Notes under the pieces: model-generated
What the model saw: only the letters and a program-made list of their open reading frames with translations
The model's database searches: none
What the model was told of the DNA's origin: nothing
Assembly: GCA_051002015.1 (NCBI GenBank)
Contig: JBPCMS010000098.1
Coordinates: 1 to 21,454 of the forward strand
Direction of reading: 5' to 3'
DNA: 21,454 nt
Origin: JACDBE01 sp051002015
Lineage (GTDB): Bacteria > Actinomycetota > Acidimicrobiia > Spongiisociales > UBA5794
Shown: piece by piece, positions 13,690 to 21,454 of the stretch
How positions within the stretch are numbered: the stretch's first letter is position 1
Layout: the number at the start of each line of letters is the position of its first letter
Program-made: the position numbers and the translations under genes

Positions 13690-14573
13690 GGGGACTGGGG
13701 CCGAGAGGTCACGTTCGGATGCTTCCTGATCCCGACGGCCGAGGGAGACCCGGTGGCGGTCACCCGTCAGGCCGAGACGCTCGGGCTCGACTGGGTCGGC
13801 ATCCATGACCACCCCTACCAGCGACGGTTCTTCGACACCTGGGTATTGATGAGCGCCATCGCCGCCTCCACCTCGCGCATCGGCATCTTTCCTGACGTCG
13901 CCTGCCTCCCCCTCCGCCCCCCCGCGATGATGGCCAAGGCGGCGGCCAGCATCGACCTGCTCAGCGGCGGTCGCTTCGAGCTGGGTCTGGGCGCCGGGGC
14001 GTTCTGGGATGCGATCGTCGCCTACGGAGGTGAGCGGCGCAGCCCCGGTGAGGCCCTCGACGCGCTGGAAGAGGCGATCGAGATCATCCGCCTGCTGTGG
14101 AGCGGCGAGCGTGGACTCCGCTTCGCCGGCGAGCACTACCGGCTCGACGGCCCCCACTCGGGACCGGTGCCCGCCCACCCCATCGACATCTGGCTCGGGG
14201 TGTACGGGCCTCGGGCGCTGCGCCTGGCGGGTCGACTCGCCGACGGTTGGGTGCCGTCGCTGCGCCCGGACACCGCTCCGCTCGCCGAGATGACCGGCCG
14301 CCTCGACCAGGCCGCCGCCGACGCCGGACGGAACCCGGACCAGATCCGGCGGGTGCTCAACATCTTCGGGGTGGTCACCGACGGCGCCTCCACCGGGATG
14401 CTGCATGGCCCGGTCGACCAGTGGGTCGACGAGATCACCGGGCTCGTGGTCGACGACGGCTTCGACACCTTCATCGCCTCGGTCGACAGCCCAGGGCAGC
14501 TGGAGCGGTTCGCCTCGAGGTCGTCCCGATGGTCCGTGCCCAGGTCGCAGCCGAGCGGCGCCCGGCAGGCTGA
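13687..14573 (+). CDS. LLM-class (F420-dependent type) oxidoreductase with atypical start and late frameshift
   Basis: About 295 residues once one base is restored. The barrel starts with VTFGCFLIPTAEGDP; LGLDWVGIHDHPYQ, TSRIGIFPDV, ASIDLLSGGRFELGLGAG and HPIDIWLGVYGPRALRLAGR are the usual luciferase-like strands and F420-phosphate loop. No ATG, GTG or TTG precedes the first strand at a sensible place; an ATC stands 6 bases after a perfect AAAGGAGG. The frame fails at GCCTC (14512-14516). One more C gives LERFALEVVPMVRAQVAAERRPAG and a TGA at 14573, a normal family ending, whereas the existing frame runs on over the next gene without coding character. Such enzymes move hydride between F420 and an alcohol, sugar or drug-like substrate; the substrate is unknown. 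A Ddn-family gene follows. Confidence 0.82.
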
Positions 14574-14653
14574 CCGGGGTGCGGAACCCGCCCTCCCGGT
14601 CGACACCGCGTGCGGCTGTTCCGGATCCCCCGGCTGCCGGCCTCGGGGATCCG

Positions 14654-14659
14654 TAGCAT
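14654..14659 (+). promoter_or_regulatory. putative -10 box of the Ddn-family gene (TAGCAT)
   Basis: TAGCAT ends 6 bases before ATG 14666, the same spacing as TAGCCT before capA and the methyltransferase gene. No Shine-Dalgarno lies between them, so a leaderless mRNA is likely. Confidence 0.4.
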
Positions 14660-14665
14660 TGCTCC

Positions 14666-15094
14666 ATGGCCAAGGAGTATCGGCGCACCCCGATGGTCCG
14701 GTCGATCGGCGTGGTGATGTCCTGGTTGGCGCGCCGGGGCAAGGGGCCGGCGGCGGTGCTCACCACCACCGGCAGGAAGACGCAGGCGCCGCACCAGGTG
14801 CCGGTGTCGCCGATCGAGCTCGACGGCGTGGAGTACCTGGTCGCCCCCTACGGGCCGGTGGGCTGGGTGAAGAACCTCCGGGCCTACCCCGAGGGGACGC
14901 TCCGGCACGGCAAGGTCGATCGGCCCATCACCGCCAGCGAGGTCGGCGGGGATGAGGCGGCACCGGTGGTTGCCGCCTACCACCGGCGGGAGAACCTCGC
15001 CCGCCGGTACATGGAGCTACCCGACGACTCCGCGATCGAGGACTTCGCCGCCCACAGCGCCCAGTTCCCCGTATTCCGGATCGAACGCGTTTAG
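14666..15094 (+). CDS. Ddn-type deazaflavin (F420)-dependent nitroreductase family protein
   Basis: 142 residues, the typical size of this split-barrel family. Visible family features: VLTTTGRKTQAPHQVPV (roughly residues 31-47), EYLVAPYGPVGWVKNLRAYP (55-74) with the WVKNLRA signature of the F420-binding region, then a C-terminal helix. Members reduce nitro compounds or quinones with reduced F420, or act as F420-binding accessory proteins. The natural substrate here is unknown. The preceding LLM gene on the same strand is also of an F420-type family, which suggests an F420-using metabolism, but 92 bases and an own -10-like box separate them. Start chosen for the leaderless TAGCAT spacing and family length. 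Confidence 0.9.
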   Translation: MAKEYRRTPMVRSIGVVMSWLARRGKGPAAVLTTTGRKTQAPHQVPVSPIELDGVEYLVAPYGPVGWVKNLRAYPEGTLRHGKVDRPITASEVGGDEAAPVVAAYHRRENLARRYMELPDDSAIEDFAAHSAQFPVFRIERV

Positions 15095-15280
15095 GTGGCC
15101 GTGGTTTCCACCGCATCGAAGGAGCAACGGCGAGCTTCGGTGCTCCACCGGCGTTCCGAAGCCTGACCCCGCCTCCTGCCGTGCACGCACCCGCTGTCGC
15201 CGCGGGGGCCACCCGCCGACCCGCCCGACGTGGGAGAATCGAGCGTGGCCGCCGCCTCCGGTGGCCGAACGGAGGCGCCG

Positions 15281-15397
15281 ATGGCAAACAAGGACAGGGG
15301 CGGTCGCAACACCAAGAAGGTTGCCGCCAAGGATCCCAAGCAGAAGCGTTCGGACAAGCGAGCGAAGAAAGCGGGCAAGAAGCGCGGGATCGGTTGA
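15281..15397 (+). CDS. 38-residue Lys/Arg-rich protein
   Basis: ATG 15281 has a clean GGAGG (15271-15275) 5 bases upstream and the frame ends with TGA 15395-15397. The product begins MANKDRGGRNTKK and ends KKAGKKRGIG. By my count 17 of 38 residues are Lys or Arg, with no hydrophobic segment. It resembles tiny, unnamed basic proteins that I recall from other actinobacteria (not searched). The charge suggests binding to RNA, the ribosome or DNA, but no motif proves this. It converges with the carbohydrate gene pair. A degenerate -10-like GAGAAT (15234-15239) lies 41 bases upstream. Confidence 0.7.
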   Translation: MANKDRGGRNTKKVAAKDPKQKRSDKRAKKAGKKRGIG

Positions 15398-15468
15398 TCC
15401 AACGATCGGACGTCGGCCGCTGCCCCGGCGTCGGCCTGAGCCGAATGGGTGATCGGGGATGGCGGGCG

Positions 15469-16536
15469 TCAGAGGGTTGATCGCTCGCGGTCCCCGGCGA
15501 TGCACCTGGCGGCGATCTGGAGTGCGGTGATCCCGGCCAGCGTCGACTCGGCGCCGCAGTTCTCGTTGACCGAATCTTCCATCAGCCCGTCGCAGCTTGC
15601 TCCCGTGGCCTGGTCGTACACCACCATTCCGGTGTCGTTGCGTCCCATGAACCAGCGGGCGGCGCCGACGGCGCGCGCCCTCCACACGGCGTCGCCGGTG
15701 ATGGACCAGAGCCGGTAGCAGGCCTCGGCCATCGCAGAGGCCTCGATGGGTTGCTGGTCGAACGCGGGGCGGGGATCACCCGGGGCCCACCCGCCGTCGG
15801 GCGTGAAGCTGAAGTGGTCGCCGTTGGTCTCGACCCTGACCAGCCACTTCAGCAGCCTGACCCCGATCGAGATGAGGCGGCGGTCGCCGAGGGCCGCCCC
15901 CGCCGCCAACAGCGCCTCGGGGAGGCGAGCGTTGTCGTAGCTGAGACGGGCTTCGGGCCAGGGGATTCTCCCCACAGAGGCGTCGGCGATCACCCGGGAG
16001 GTGCGTCTGAGGAGTTCGGTGGCGGCCGGGTGACCGGGCTCGGCCGCCAGCATCTCCACGGCACCGAGAGCGGCGTAGGCGTTGGCTCGCAGATGGGGGG
16101 ACCGGAACGAGGCACAGGTGGCGAAGGCGTCGGCGCCCGCCCGGCGCATCCAGGGTTCCGGGCTCCGTCCGGCCGCCGCCCCCAGTCCCCACCAGGCTCG
16201 ACCCTGGCTGTCGTCGCTGCCGACGTCGTCGATCCAGACACCGTCCGCCCTGCGGCGGTTGTGGAAGCCACCCGAATCGGTGCGAGCGTCCAGTACGAAC
16301 CGAAGGTAGGTGGCGGTGAGATCCGTCAGCTCACCGGAGGGCGACGCCTCCCTGGTCACCACCACCAGGGCGCGGGCGTTGTCGTCCGTGCAGAACCCGT
16401 GCTCGATGCGGGGTGTCGACATGCGGGCGTGCTCCCACAGCCCGCCCGGGTCGGTGAGCCCGCGGAGATGAGTGAACACCGGCGCCGGGAGGTGGGTCGC
16501 CTGGGCGACGGACCCGGCCCCGTCATCCGGTGGCAT
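15469..16536 (-). CDS. alpha/alpha-barrel carbohydrate protein paired with a GT4 glycosyltransferase
   Basis: 355 residues. The start overlaps the end of the glycosyltransferase gene by 14 bases, so the two are cotranscribed. The sequence is helical, with recurring motifs HGFCTDDNARALVVV, SGGFHNRR, RLSYDNARLPEAL, FDQQPIEASAMAEACY and NCGAESTLAGI. From memory these are typical of the (alpha/alpha)6 half that in many bacteria is fused behind a GT4 domain in one protein and encoded next to GH130 mannoside phosphorylases (no search done). No signal peptide is seen. Conserved acidic and Trp residues in a barrel suggest binding or processing of a glycan made by the partner. The reaction is unknown. 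Confidence 0.83.
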   Translation of the reverse strand: MPPDDGAGSVAQATHLPAPVFTHLRGLTDPGGLWEHARMSTPRIEHGFCTDDNARALVVVTREASPSGELTDLTATYLRFVLDARTDSGGFHNRRRADGVWIDDVGSDDSQGRAWWGLGAAAGRSPEPWMRRAGADAFATCASFRSPHLRANAYAALGAVEMLAAEPGHPAATELLRRTSRVIADASVGRIPWPEARLSYDNARLPEALLAAGAALGDRRLISIGVRLLKWLVRVETNGDHFSFTPDGGWAPGDPRPAFDQQPIEASAMAEACYRLWSITGDAVWRARAVGAARWFMGRNDTGMVVYDQATGASCDGLMEDSVNENCGAESTLAGITALQIAARCIAGDRERSTL

Positions 16537-17707
16537 GGCGCACCTCGCGTTCCGGTTGTGTATCGATCGAACGGGCGGCCTCCGCCACCTGCGACATCAT
16601 CGTCCCGAACCGGTGTCCGATGGTCGGCCAGTCCCATCCGTCGGCGATGCGTCCGGCTTCCCGCGCCATCTGCGCCATCAACGGGCGGTCGGTGAGCAGC
16701 CGTCTGATGGCGCCGCTGAGGGCACCGGGGTCGGCGTGGGGCACGGTGAGGCCTGCGCCTCCCGAGAGCAGCTCGACGGCGTGGGCGAATCGGGTGGCGA
16801 CCACCGGCTTGGAGGCGGCGATCGCCTCGACCAGGACCCCCGAGGTCACCTGTTCGACGGATTCGTACGGGAGGACGACCAGATCGGCGCGGCGAACCAT
16901 GCGGGCCAGGGTCTTCTTGTCGAGGAAACGGTCGTCGAACTCGATCAGGTCGCCCAATCCGAGACGGTCGACGAGGGAGACCAGACCCTGCCGATAGCTC
17001 TCCCCCTCCGCCCTGAGCACATTGGGATGGGTGGCACCTGCGATGCGGTATCGGGGGCGTGGGTCCAGATCGACCAGGTCGGCGAAGGCTTCGATCGCCG
17101 TCTCCAGACCCTTGCCAGGTCCGATCAGACCCCAGGTGAGGACGAGGGGGCGGTCGCCAGCCACCAGCGACGGACCGGCCAGGGGGACGTGGGTCCCGTG
17201 AGGGAGCACGGCGATCCGTCCCGAGTCGACGCCGTGGCGGGCGGTCAGCCTCTCCGCTGCCGTCCGGCTCATCACCACCATGAGGTCGGCGTGCTGGACG
17301 AGACGGTCGATGATCACCCGCTGGTTCCTGGTGGGATCGTCGAGCACCGTGTGCAGCGTGACCGCGGTGGGGACGGTCAGCTCCGAGATGAGATCGATCA
17401 CCTCCTCGCCGTCCGGCCCTCCGAAGATCCCGAACTCGTGCTGGATCGACACGCTCTCGTAGGAGTTGAGGATGCGGATGGCGGTGTCGAGCGAGGCGGG
17501 GTCACCGGGTCGGTGATGGAACACGACATCCGGTGTGTTGGCTGCATGGGATCTGTCGGTGAGGCTTACCACCCCAAGACCGAACCGGGAGCGCCGGTCG
17601 CCGGCGACGGCGTTGACCAGCGAGGCCGTGTAGCTCGCCAGCCCGCAGACCGTGGGCGGGTAGGTGCTGACGAAGCCGATCGTGGCGTCTTGTAGGCCGA
17701 CTTCCAT
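16523..17707 (-). CDS. GT4-family glycosyltransferase (GT-B fold)
   Basis: 394 residues with GGAGG 4 bases before ATG 17707. N-terminal Rossmann half: IGFVSTYPPTVCGLASYTASLV (glycine-rich acceptor loop), IQHEFGIFGGPDGEE, LHTVLDDP. C-terminal half: TWGLIGPGKGLETAIEAF (nucleotide-sugar loop) and ESVEQVTSGVLVEAIAASKPVVAT, the acidic pair that binds the donor ribose/phosphates in GT4 enzymes. It should be a retaining transferase using a nucleotide sugar, probably a mannosyltransferase by family recall, making a cell-surface or storage glycan. The partner alpha/alpha-barrel gene overlaps it by 14 bases. A TAACCT box (17834-17839, minus strand) lies 126 bases upstream, so the mRNA may have a long leader. 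Confidence 0.9.
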   Translation of the reverse strand: MEVGLQDATIGFVSTYPPTVCGLASYTASLVNAVAGDRRSRFGLGVVSLTDRSHAANTPDVVFHHRPGDPASLDTAIRILNSYESVSIQHEFGIFGGPDGEEVIDLISELTVPTAVTLHTVLDDPTRNQRVIIDRLVQHADLMVVMSRTAAERLTARHGVDSGRIAVLPHGTHVPLAGPSLVAGDRPLVLTWGLIGPGKGLETAIEAFADLVDLDPRPRYRIAGATHPNVLRAEGESYRQGLVSLVDRLGLGDLIEFDDRFLDKKTLARMVRRADLVVLPYESVEQVTSGVLVEAIAASKPVVATRFAHAVELLSGGAGLTVPHADPGALSGAIRRLLTDRPLMAQMAREAGRIADGWDWPTIGHRFGTMMSQVAEAARSIDTQPEREVRHATG

Positions 17708-17924
17708 ACATCCTCCAAGGATGGGACCGCCGGGGAGGGCAAGCGGTGGGGGTCACTCGTCCAAGCGGGACACGGCGTGCCAGGCTTGGCGGCACCGCGA
17801 GCAGAAGTGAAGGGCGACGGAGCGCCTTGGTCCAGGTTACCCGGATGCGCAGCGCTACAAACCAGGCCGCCCGACAGGAGCCGAATCGGACCGACCTCTC
17901 GGGGCGGGCGGCGGCACCGGCGGG

Positions 17925-17943
17925 TAGCCTCGGAGCGGCTCCG
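17925..17943 (+). promoter_or_regulatory. promoter box and dyad before the ABM-like gene
   Basis: TAGCCT (17925-17930) in the context GGGTAGCCTCGG is the recurrent -10-like element. It is followed directly by CGGAGCGGCTCCG (17931-17943), an odd-length perfect palindrome that would cover the transcription start. It may be an operator or the first hairpin of the mRNA. Confidence 0.4.
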
Positions 17944-17978
17944 CCCCATCCAGGACCGCGAGCCCCGGAGGTGCCGTC

Positions 17979-18269
17979 ATGAAGTTCAGCCAGCACATCG
18001 TCATCTACGCCTCGGACGAGGGAGCCCTCCTCGACCTGGTCCGGGACGACGACGAGGGGCCTCCTCCCGGCCTGCTCGGGGTCCGCCTCCTGCGTTTCCG
18101 GGACACGCCGGGTCGCTACGTGATCCAGGCCGACTTCGACTCCTGGGACAGCGCCGAGGCGAGCAACGACCGGCCGGACACCCAGGCGTGGGCGGCCCGC
18201 CTGATGGAGCTCATCGACGGCGACCCCAAGTACGAGAACCTCGACGTCCTCCTCGAGACGACCCAGTAG
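17979..18269 (+). CDS. small ABM-like (dimeric alpha/beta-barrel) protein
   Basis: 96 residues. GGAGG (17967-17971) stands 7 bases before the ATG. The strand/helix order (KFSQHIVIYAS, helix ALLDLVRD, GVRLLRFRD, GRYVIQADFDSWDSAEASN, helix ETQAW-like TQAWAARLMELI, NLDVLLET) fits an antibiotic-biosynthesis-monooxygenase-type ferredoxin fold that works as a dimer. Catalytic residues are not fixed in this fold, so oxygenase, heme-handling and ligand-binding roles all remain possible. It ends 9 bases before the convergent end of hsdR, with no terminator hairpin between them. Confidence 0.8.
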   Translation: MKFSQHIVIYASDEGALLDLVRDDDEGPPPGLLGVRLLRFRDTPGRYVIQADFDSWDSAEASNDRPDTQAWAARLMELIDGDPKYENLDVLLETTQ

Positions 18270-18278
18270 GCCCCGCCC

Positions 18279-21200
18279 TCAGCCCCTTCCCCAGCGTTGG
18301 GCGATGAGCTTCTGTTTCTCGGCTTCGTCGGTGACCGCCTGGGTCTTGTTACCGAGGCGCACGTAGAAGGCGGTCCGCTTGCTCCCCTGACCGTCCTCGA
18401 CCTCGGTGACGGTGGCTTCCACCGGGAACGCTGCGGGCTTGACGTGGACCCGGCACAGCCTCATACCGTCGACGGTGTGGATCTGTGTGGAGACGTTGGC
18501 GGCGGCGGCGTCACCCATCGACGCCTGGATCAACTGGATGAGGTGGAGCTGGAAACGGTCGGCCTCATCCCTGCCCTTCTTGGCCAGGCTGGCGAGGTCG
18601 CCGTCGAGCCCGACCACCGAGCCGTCGTCGGCGACACCGATGAGCAGCGTCCCCCCGGTGGGGGAGTTGAGGAAGCCGGCGATGGTCTTGACGAACGCCG
18701 TCTCCAGCGCTCTGGACACCTCGGTGCTCCCGAAGCGGGTGCGCAGGCTGGACTTGTACTCGACCGAGCCGGACTCGCCGGCGGCGAGGAGGTCTCCGAT
18801 CGGCAGCCACTCCTGGCTGGCCACCTTGGCGGTGGCATAGGCGCCGGGAAGGGTGGTGGCGACCAGCCGGGCGAACAGCTCCGGATCGTCGAGCAGCTTG
18901 AAGGTGAAGTCCTCGTGGGCCCTGGACATGTCGACCATGGCGTTCTCGAAGAAGTCCGGGTACACCTCCCCGAACGCCCTCTCGTCGTTGGCCCACGCCG
19001 CCCGCTGCACGTCCTCGTCGCCGACCAAGGCGGCGACGATGGTCCGGGTGTGCACCGCCTGGGCCTCGGTGAAGGTGGTGCCGAACCGGTCGTTCATCTC
19101 GGCGATGATCTGTGACAGCGGCGCCTCGTCCGGTACGTAGACCTTTCCCCCGCCGCTGAAGATGGTGGTCACCTCGCCGTCGACGTCGGGGTCGAGCGAT
19201 GCCGAACCCTCGAAGGTCTTCTCCAGCGCCAGATGGGTCAGCTCTACCTGGCTCCCCAGGTCGACGCCCGGTTCGGCGTCGGCGCGGATGAAGTGAGCCA
19301 GCGCCCGGCAGAACAGGTAGTCGCGTTCCAGCTTGATGTCACCGAACGAGACGACCTGGGACAGGAACGAGTAGATGCGGATGAACCGGTTGAGGGCGTC
19401 GCGGAAGGTGTCCTGCTCGTCGGTGTCCAGGTCGTGGCGGAAACGGTCGATCGCCGGCGCCAGCGCCCCGTGGATGCGGGCGTGGTTGATGGCGCCGTCG
19501 GTGAGCAGCAGCCCCACCACCGTCTCCGCCTCCTCGGGGTGGAGGATGCCGTACCGGCCGAGCTCCTGGTGGGTGTCGTAGAGCAGGTGCGGATCGGTCG
19601 GCGGCGCCACCGTCTGCACGTACCACGGGGCGAAGGCGGTGCGGATGTCCTCGGCCTCGTTGCGGAAGTCGAGGACGAAGGTGCGGCCCTTGTCGGGATG
19701 GGTCCGGTTGAGCCGCGACAGGGTCTGCACGGCCGCCAACCCGGTGAGCACCTTGTCGACGTACATGGCGTAGAGCTTGGGCTGGTCGAACCCGGTCTGG
19801 TACTTCTCGGCCACCACCAGGATGTGGTTGTCGTCCTCGTCGAACCGGACGGTGGTCTGCGAGTCGGGGAAGCCGTTGAGCTTGGATTCGGTGGCCTGTT
19901 GTCCGTCGACGTTGAGCGTCCCGGAGAAGGCGACCAGCACCCCGATGTCGCCGTACCCGTGTTGGTTGGCGTACCTGGTCAGCGCCTGCCAGTAGCGGAC
20001 GGCGTGAAGGCGCGACGACGTGACCACCATCGCCTTGGCCGTGCCCCGCATCCTGGGGCGGACGTGGCGGCGGTAGTGCTCGATGATCACCTCCGCCTTC
20101 TGGGCCAGGTTGTGCTCGTGGAGCGACACGAACCGGGCGATCGCCGCTTTGGCCTTGTCGGTGGCGTACTCGGGGTCGTCGGCGACCGCCTTCTCCAGAT
20201 GCCAGTAGGTCTTGTAGGTGACGTAGTTGGCCAGCACGTCGTGGATGAATCCCTCCTCGATGGCCTGGCGCATCGAGTAGAGGTGGAACGGCTCGTACTT
20301 GCCCGTGTCCGGGTTGCGGCGCCCGAACAGCTCCAGGGTCCGCCCCTTGGGGGTGGCGGTGAAGGCGAAGAAGCTGAGGTTGGGTTGCCGGCCCCTGGCG
20401 GCGATCTCGGCCAGCAGCGCCTCCTCGGCCGGGTTGCCCGGTTCGGGAGCCAACGGGGTCTCCGTGGCCTCGGCCTCTGCCAGTTCGGCCTCGGGTCCGG
20501 TTCCGGCGGCGCCGAGCACCTTCTTCAGATCCTTGGCCGCCTCGCCGGTCTGGCTGGAATGGGCCTCGTCGACGATCACCGCATACCGCCGCGACGGCAA
20601 CGAGCCGACCTTGTCGAGCACGAAGGGGAACTTCTGCAGGGTGGTGATCACGATGCGGGCCCGCTCCCCGGCCAGCGCCGCGGCGAGCTGGGTGGAGTCG
20701 AGGTCGATCCGCTGCACCACCCCGTGGGCGTGCTCGAACTGGTAGATGGTGTCCTGGAGCTGGTGGTCGAGCACCACCCGGTCGGTGATCACCACCACCT
20801 TGTCGAACACCTTGGCGTCGCCGGCGGCGTGCAGGCTGGACAGCCGGTACGCCAGCCAGGCGATGGTGTTCGATTTCCCCGACCCGGCCGAGTGCTGGAC
20901 CAGGTAGGAATTCCCGGCGCCGTGCTCCCTGGCATCCGCCTCGAGCCTGAGCACCGCGTCCCATTGATGGAGGCGGGGGAAGGTCAGGGTCGAGGGACGC
21001 TTCGATCCCGCCGGGGCCGGCTCGATGTGGACGAACCGCTGCAGGATGTCGAGCCAGGCGTCCCGCAACCACACCCGCTCCCACAGGTAGGCGGTGCGGT
21101 GCCCGGTCGGGTTGGCGGGGTTGCCGGCGGCTTGGCCCTCGCCCCGGTTGAACGGCAGGAACACGGTCCGGTCGCCGTCGAGCCAGGTGGTCATGAACAC

Positions 21201-21454
21201 CTGCTCGGTGTCGACGGCGAAGTGCACCACCGCCCGCCGCAGGGTCACGTTCCTGGGGTCGCGGTCGGTGCGGTACTGCCGCTTGGCGTGATCGACCGTC
21301 TGCCCGGTCAGGTGGTTCTTCACCTCGGCGGTGGCGACCGGGATGCCGTTGACCAGCAACACCAGGTCGACCGTCTTGTTCGAGCCCGTCTCGTAGGCGA
21401 GTTGGCGGGTGACGGTGAGTCGGTTGGCGGCGTACCGCTCGGCCAGCAGGGGGT
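18279..21454 (-). CDS. hsdR: type I restriction enzyme HsdR subunit with C-terminal AlbA_2 domain (5' end beyond window)
   Basis: About 1,058 residues are visible; the frame is open to the right edge, so the N-terminus is missing. HsdR cuts foreign DNA after ATP-driven translocation in complex with HsdM and HsdS. Seen in order: the end of the PD-(D/E)xK nuclease (TVDLVLLVNG then ATAEVK), Walker A AGSGKS, VIVDEAHSSQTG (DEAH box), FFAFTATPK (motif III) and QTLSRLNRTHPDKGRTF (motif VI). A helical region that would contact HsdM follows. From about 18776 to the stop lies an extra ~165-residue AlbA_2/Schlafen-like domain (SVEYKSSLRT, FVKTIAGFLNSPTGGTLLIG, FYVRLGNKT) not present in classical EcoKI-type HsdR. 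The frame looks intact. hsdM and hsdS are not in the window. Confidence 0.95.
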   Translation of the reverse strand, partial: PLLAERYAANRLTVTRQLAYETGSNKTVDLVLLVNGIPVATAEVKNHLTGQTVDHAKRQYRTDRDPRNVTLRRAVVHFAVDTEQVFMTTWLDGDRTVFLPFNRGEGQAAGNPANPTGHRTAYLWERVWLRDAWLDILQRFVHIEPAPAGSKRPSTLTFPRLHQWDAVLRLEADAREHGAGNSYLVQHSAGSGKSNTIAWLAYRLSSLHAAGDAKVFDKVVVITDRVVLDHQLQDTIYQFEHAHGVVQRIDLDSTQLAAALAGERARIVITTLQKFPFVLDKVGSLPSRRYAVIVDEAHSSQTGEAAKDLKKVLGAAGTGPEAELAEAEATETPLAPEPGNPAEEALLAEIAARGRQPNLSFFAFTATPKGRTLELFGRRNPDTGKYEPFHLYSMRQAIEEGFIHDVLANYVTYKTYWHLEKAVADDPEYATDKAKAAIARFVSLHEHNLAQKAEVIIEHYRRHVRPRMRGTAKAMVVTSSRLHAVRYWQALTRYANQHGYGDIGVLVAFSGTLNVDGQQATESKLNGFPDSQTTVRFDEDDNHILVVAEKYQTGFDQPKLYAMYVDKVLTGLAAVQTLSRLNRTHPDKGRTFVLDFRNEAEDIRTAFAPWYVQTVAPPTDPHLLYDTHQELGRYGILHPEEAETVVGLLLTDGAINHARIHGALAPAIDRFRHDLDTDEQDTFRDALNRFIRIYSFLSQVVSFGDIKLERDYLFCRALAHFIRADAEPGVDLGSQVELTHLALEKTFEGSASLDPDVDGEVTTIFSGGGKVYVPDEAPLSQIIAEMNDRFGTTFTEAQAVHTRTIVAALVGDEDVQRAAWANDERAFGEVYPDFFENAMVDMSRAHEDFTFKLLDDPELFARLVATTLPGAYATAKVASQEWLPIGDLLAAGESGSVEYKSSLRTRFGSTEVSRALETAFVKTIAGFLNSPTGGTLLIGVADDGSVVGLDGDLASLAKKGRDEADRFQLHLIQLIQASMGDAAAANVSTQIHTVDGMRLCRVHVKPAAFPVEATVTEVEDGQGSKRTAFYVRLGNKTQAVTDEAEKQKLIAQRWGRG

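Noticed and set aside
19339..21084. 581-codon open frame in a second minus frame within hsdR
   Set aside because: Same-strand shifted frame of hsdR with Arg/Gly/Pro-rich, motif-free sequence.

Overview
The window comes from a very GC-rich, Gram-positive-type genome, most likely an actinomycete-like bacterium (Actinomycetota; Acidimicrobiia is my guess, unverified). The grounds are strong G/C third-position bias, two neighbouring F420-type redox genes, GGAGG ribosome sites next to apparently leaderless starts, -10 boxes of the form TAnnnT, and an Ala-rich Sec signal on a very large secreted nuclease. No tRNA, rRNA, CRISPR array, transposase or integrase was found. No gene-free stretch exceeds about 300 bases.

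Layout. 1-2414 is ordinary backbone: the tail of an unknown gene, a stand-alone LigD-type polymerase (minus strand) and a CapA-family lipoprotein (plus strand), the last two divergent around a 50-base dyad. 2415-9170 is a patchwork of accessory genes and gene wreckage. It holds a chimeric hydrolase remnant, a DUF4242/class III cyclase fusion, two tandem copies of a squalene-cyclase-like/GNAT gene pair (one cyclase-like copy frameshifted, one GNAT reduced to its first codons), a methyltransferase, a DinB-like remnant, an alpha/beta hydrolase with a divergent frameshifted ArsR-type regulator, an internally deleted VOC-type gene and the tail of a third cyclase-like gene. This block is bracketed by two diverged direct copies (about 87% identical by hand count) of one ~238-base sequence. 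That sequence is the convergent junction between the 3' end of capA and the 3' end of a HAD phosphatase gene. On the left capA is whole and HAD is a stub. On the right capA is a stub and HAD is whole. The block therefore looks like an insertion or recombination product in an ancestral capA-HAD locus.

9357-18269 returns to backbone-like genes: the HAD phosphatase, a 1,110-residue secreted ExeM/NucH-type nuclease with two lamin-tail domains and a PxKF-like tail, an F420-type LLM oxidoreductase (odd ATC start, late frameshift), a Ddn-family protein, a 38-residue Lys/Arg-rich protein, an overlapping pair of carbohydrate genes (an alpha/alpha-barrel protein and a GT4 glycosyltransferase) and a small ABM-like protein. 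18279 to the right edge is the C-terminal ~1,058 residues of a type I restriction HsdR subunit that ends in an AlbA_2 (Schlafen-like) domain. Its N-terminus and any hsdM/hsdS lie outside.

Four one-base frame losses are seen (three inside the block, one in the LLM gene), each explicable as loss of one base from a short G or C run. They may be real pseudogene mutations or consensus errors. A recurrent element, TAGCCT or a close variant often followed by CGG or TGC, stands just upstream of most gene starts and is my best candidate for the local -10 promoter box.
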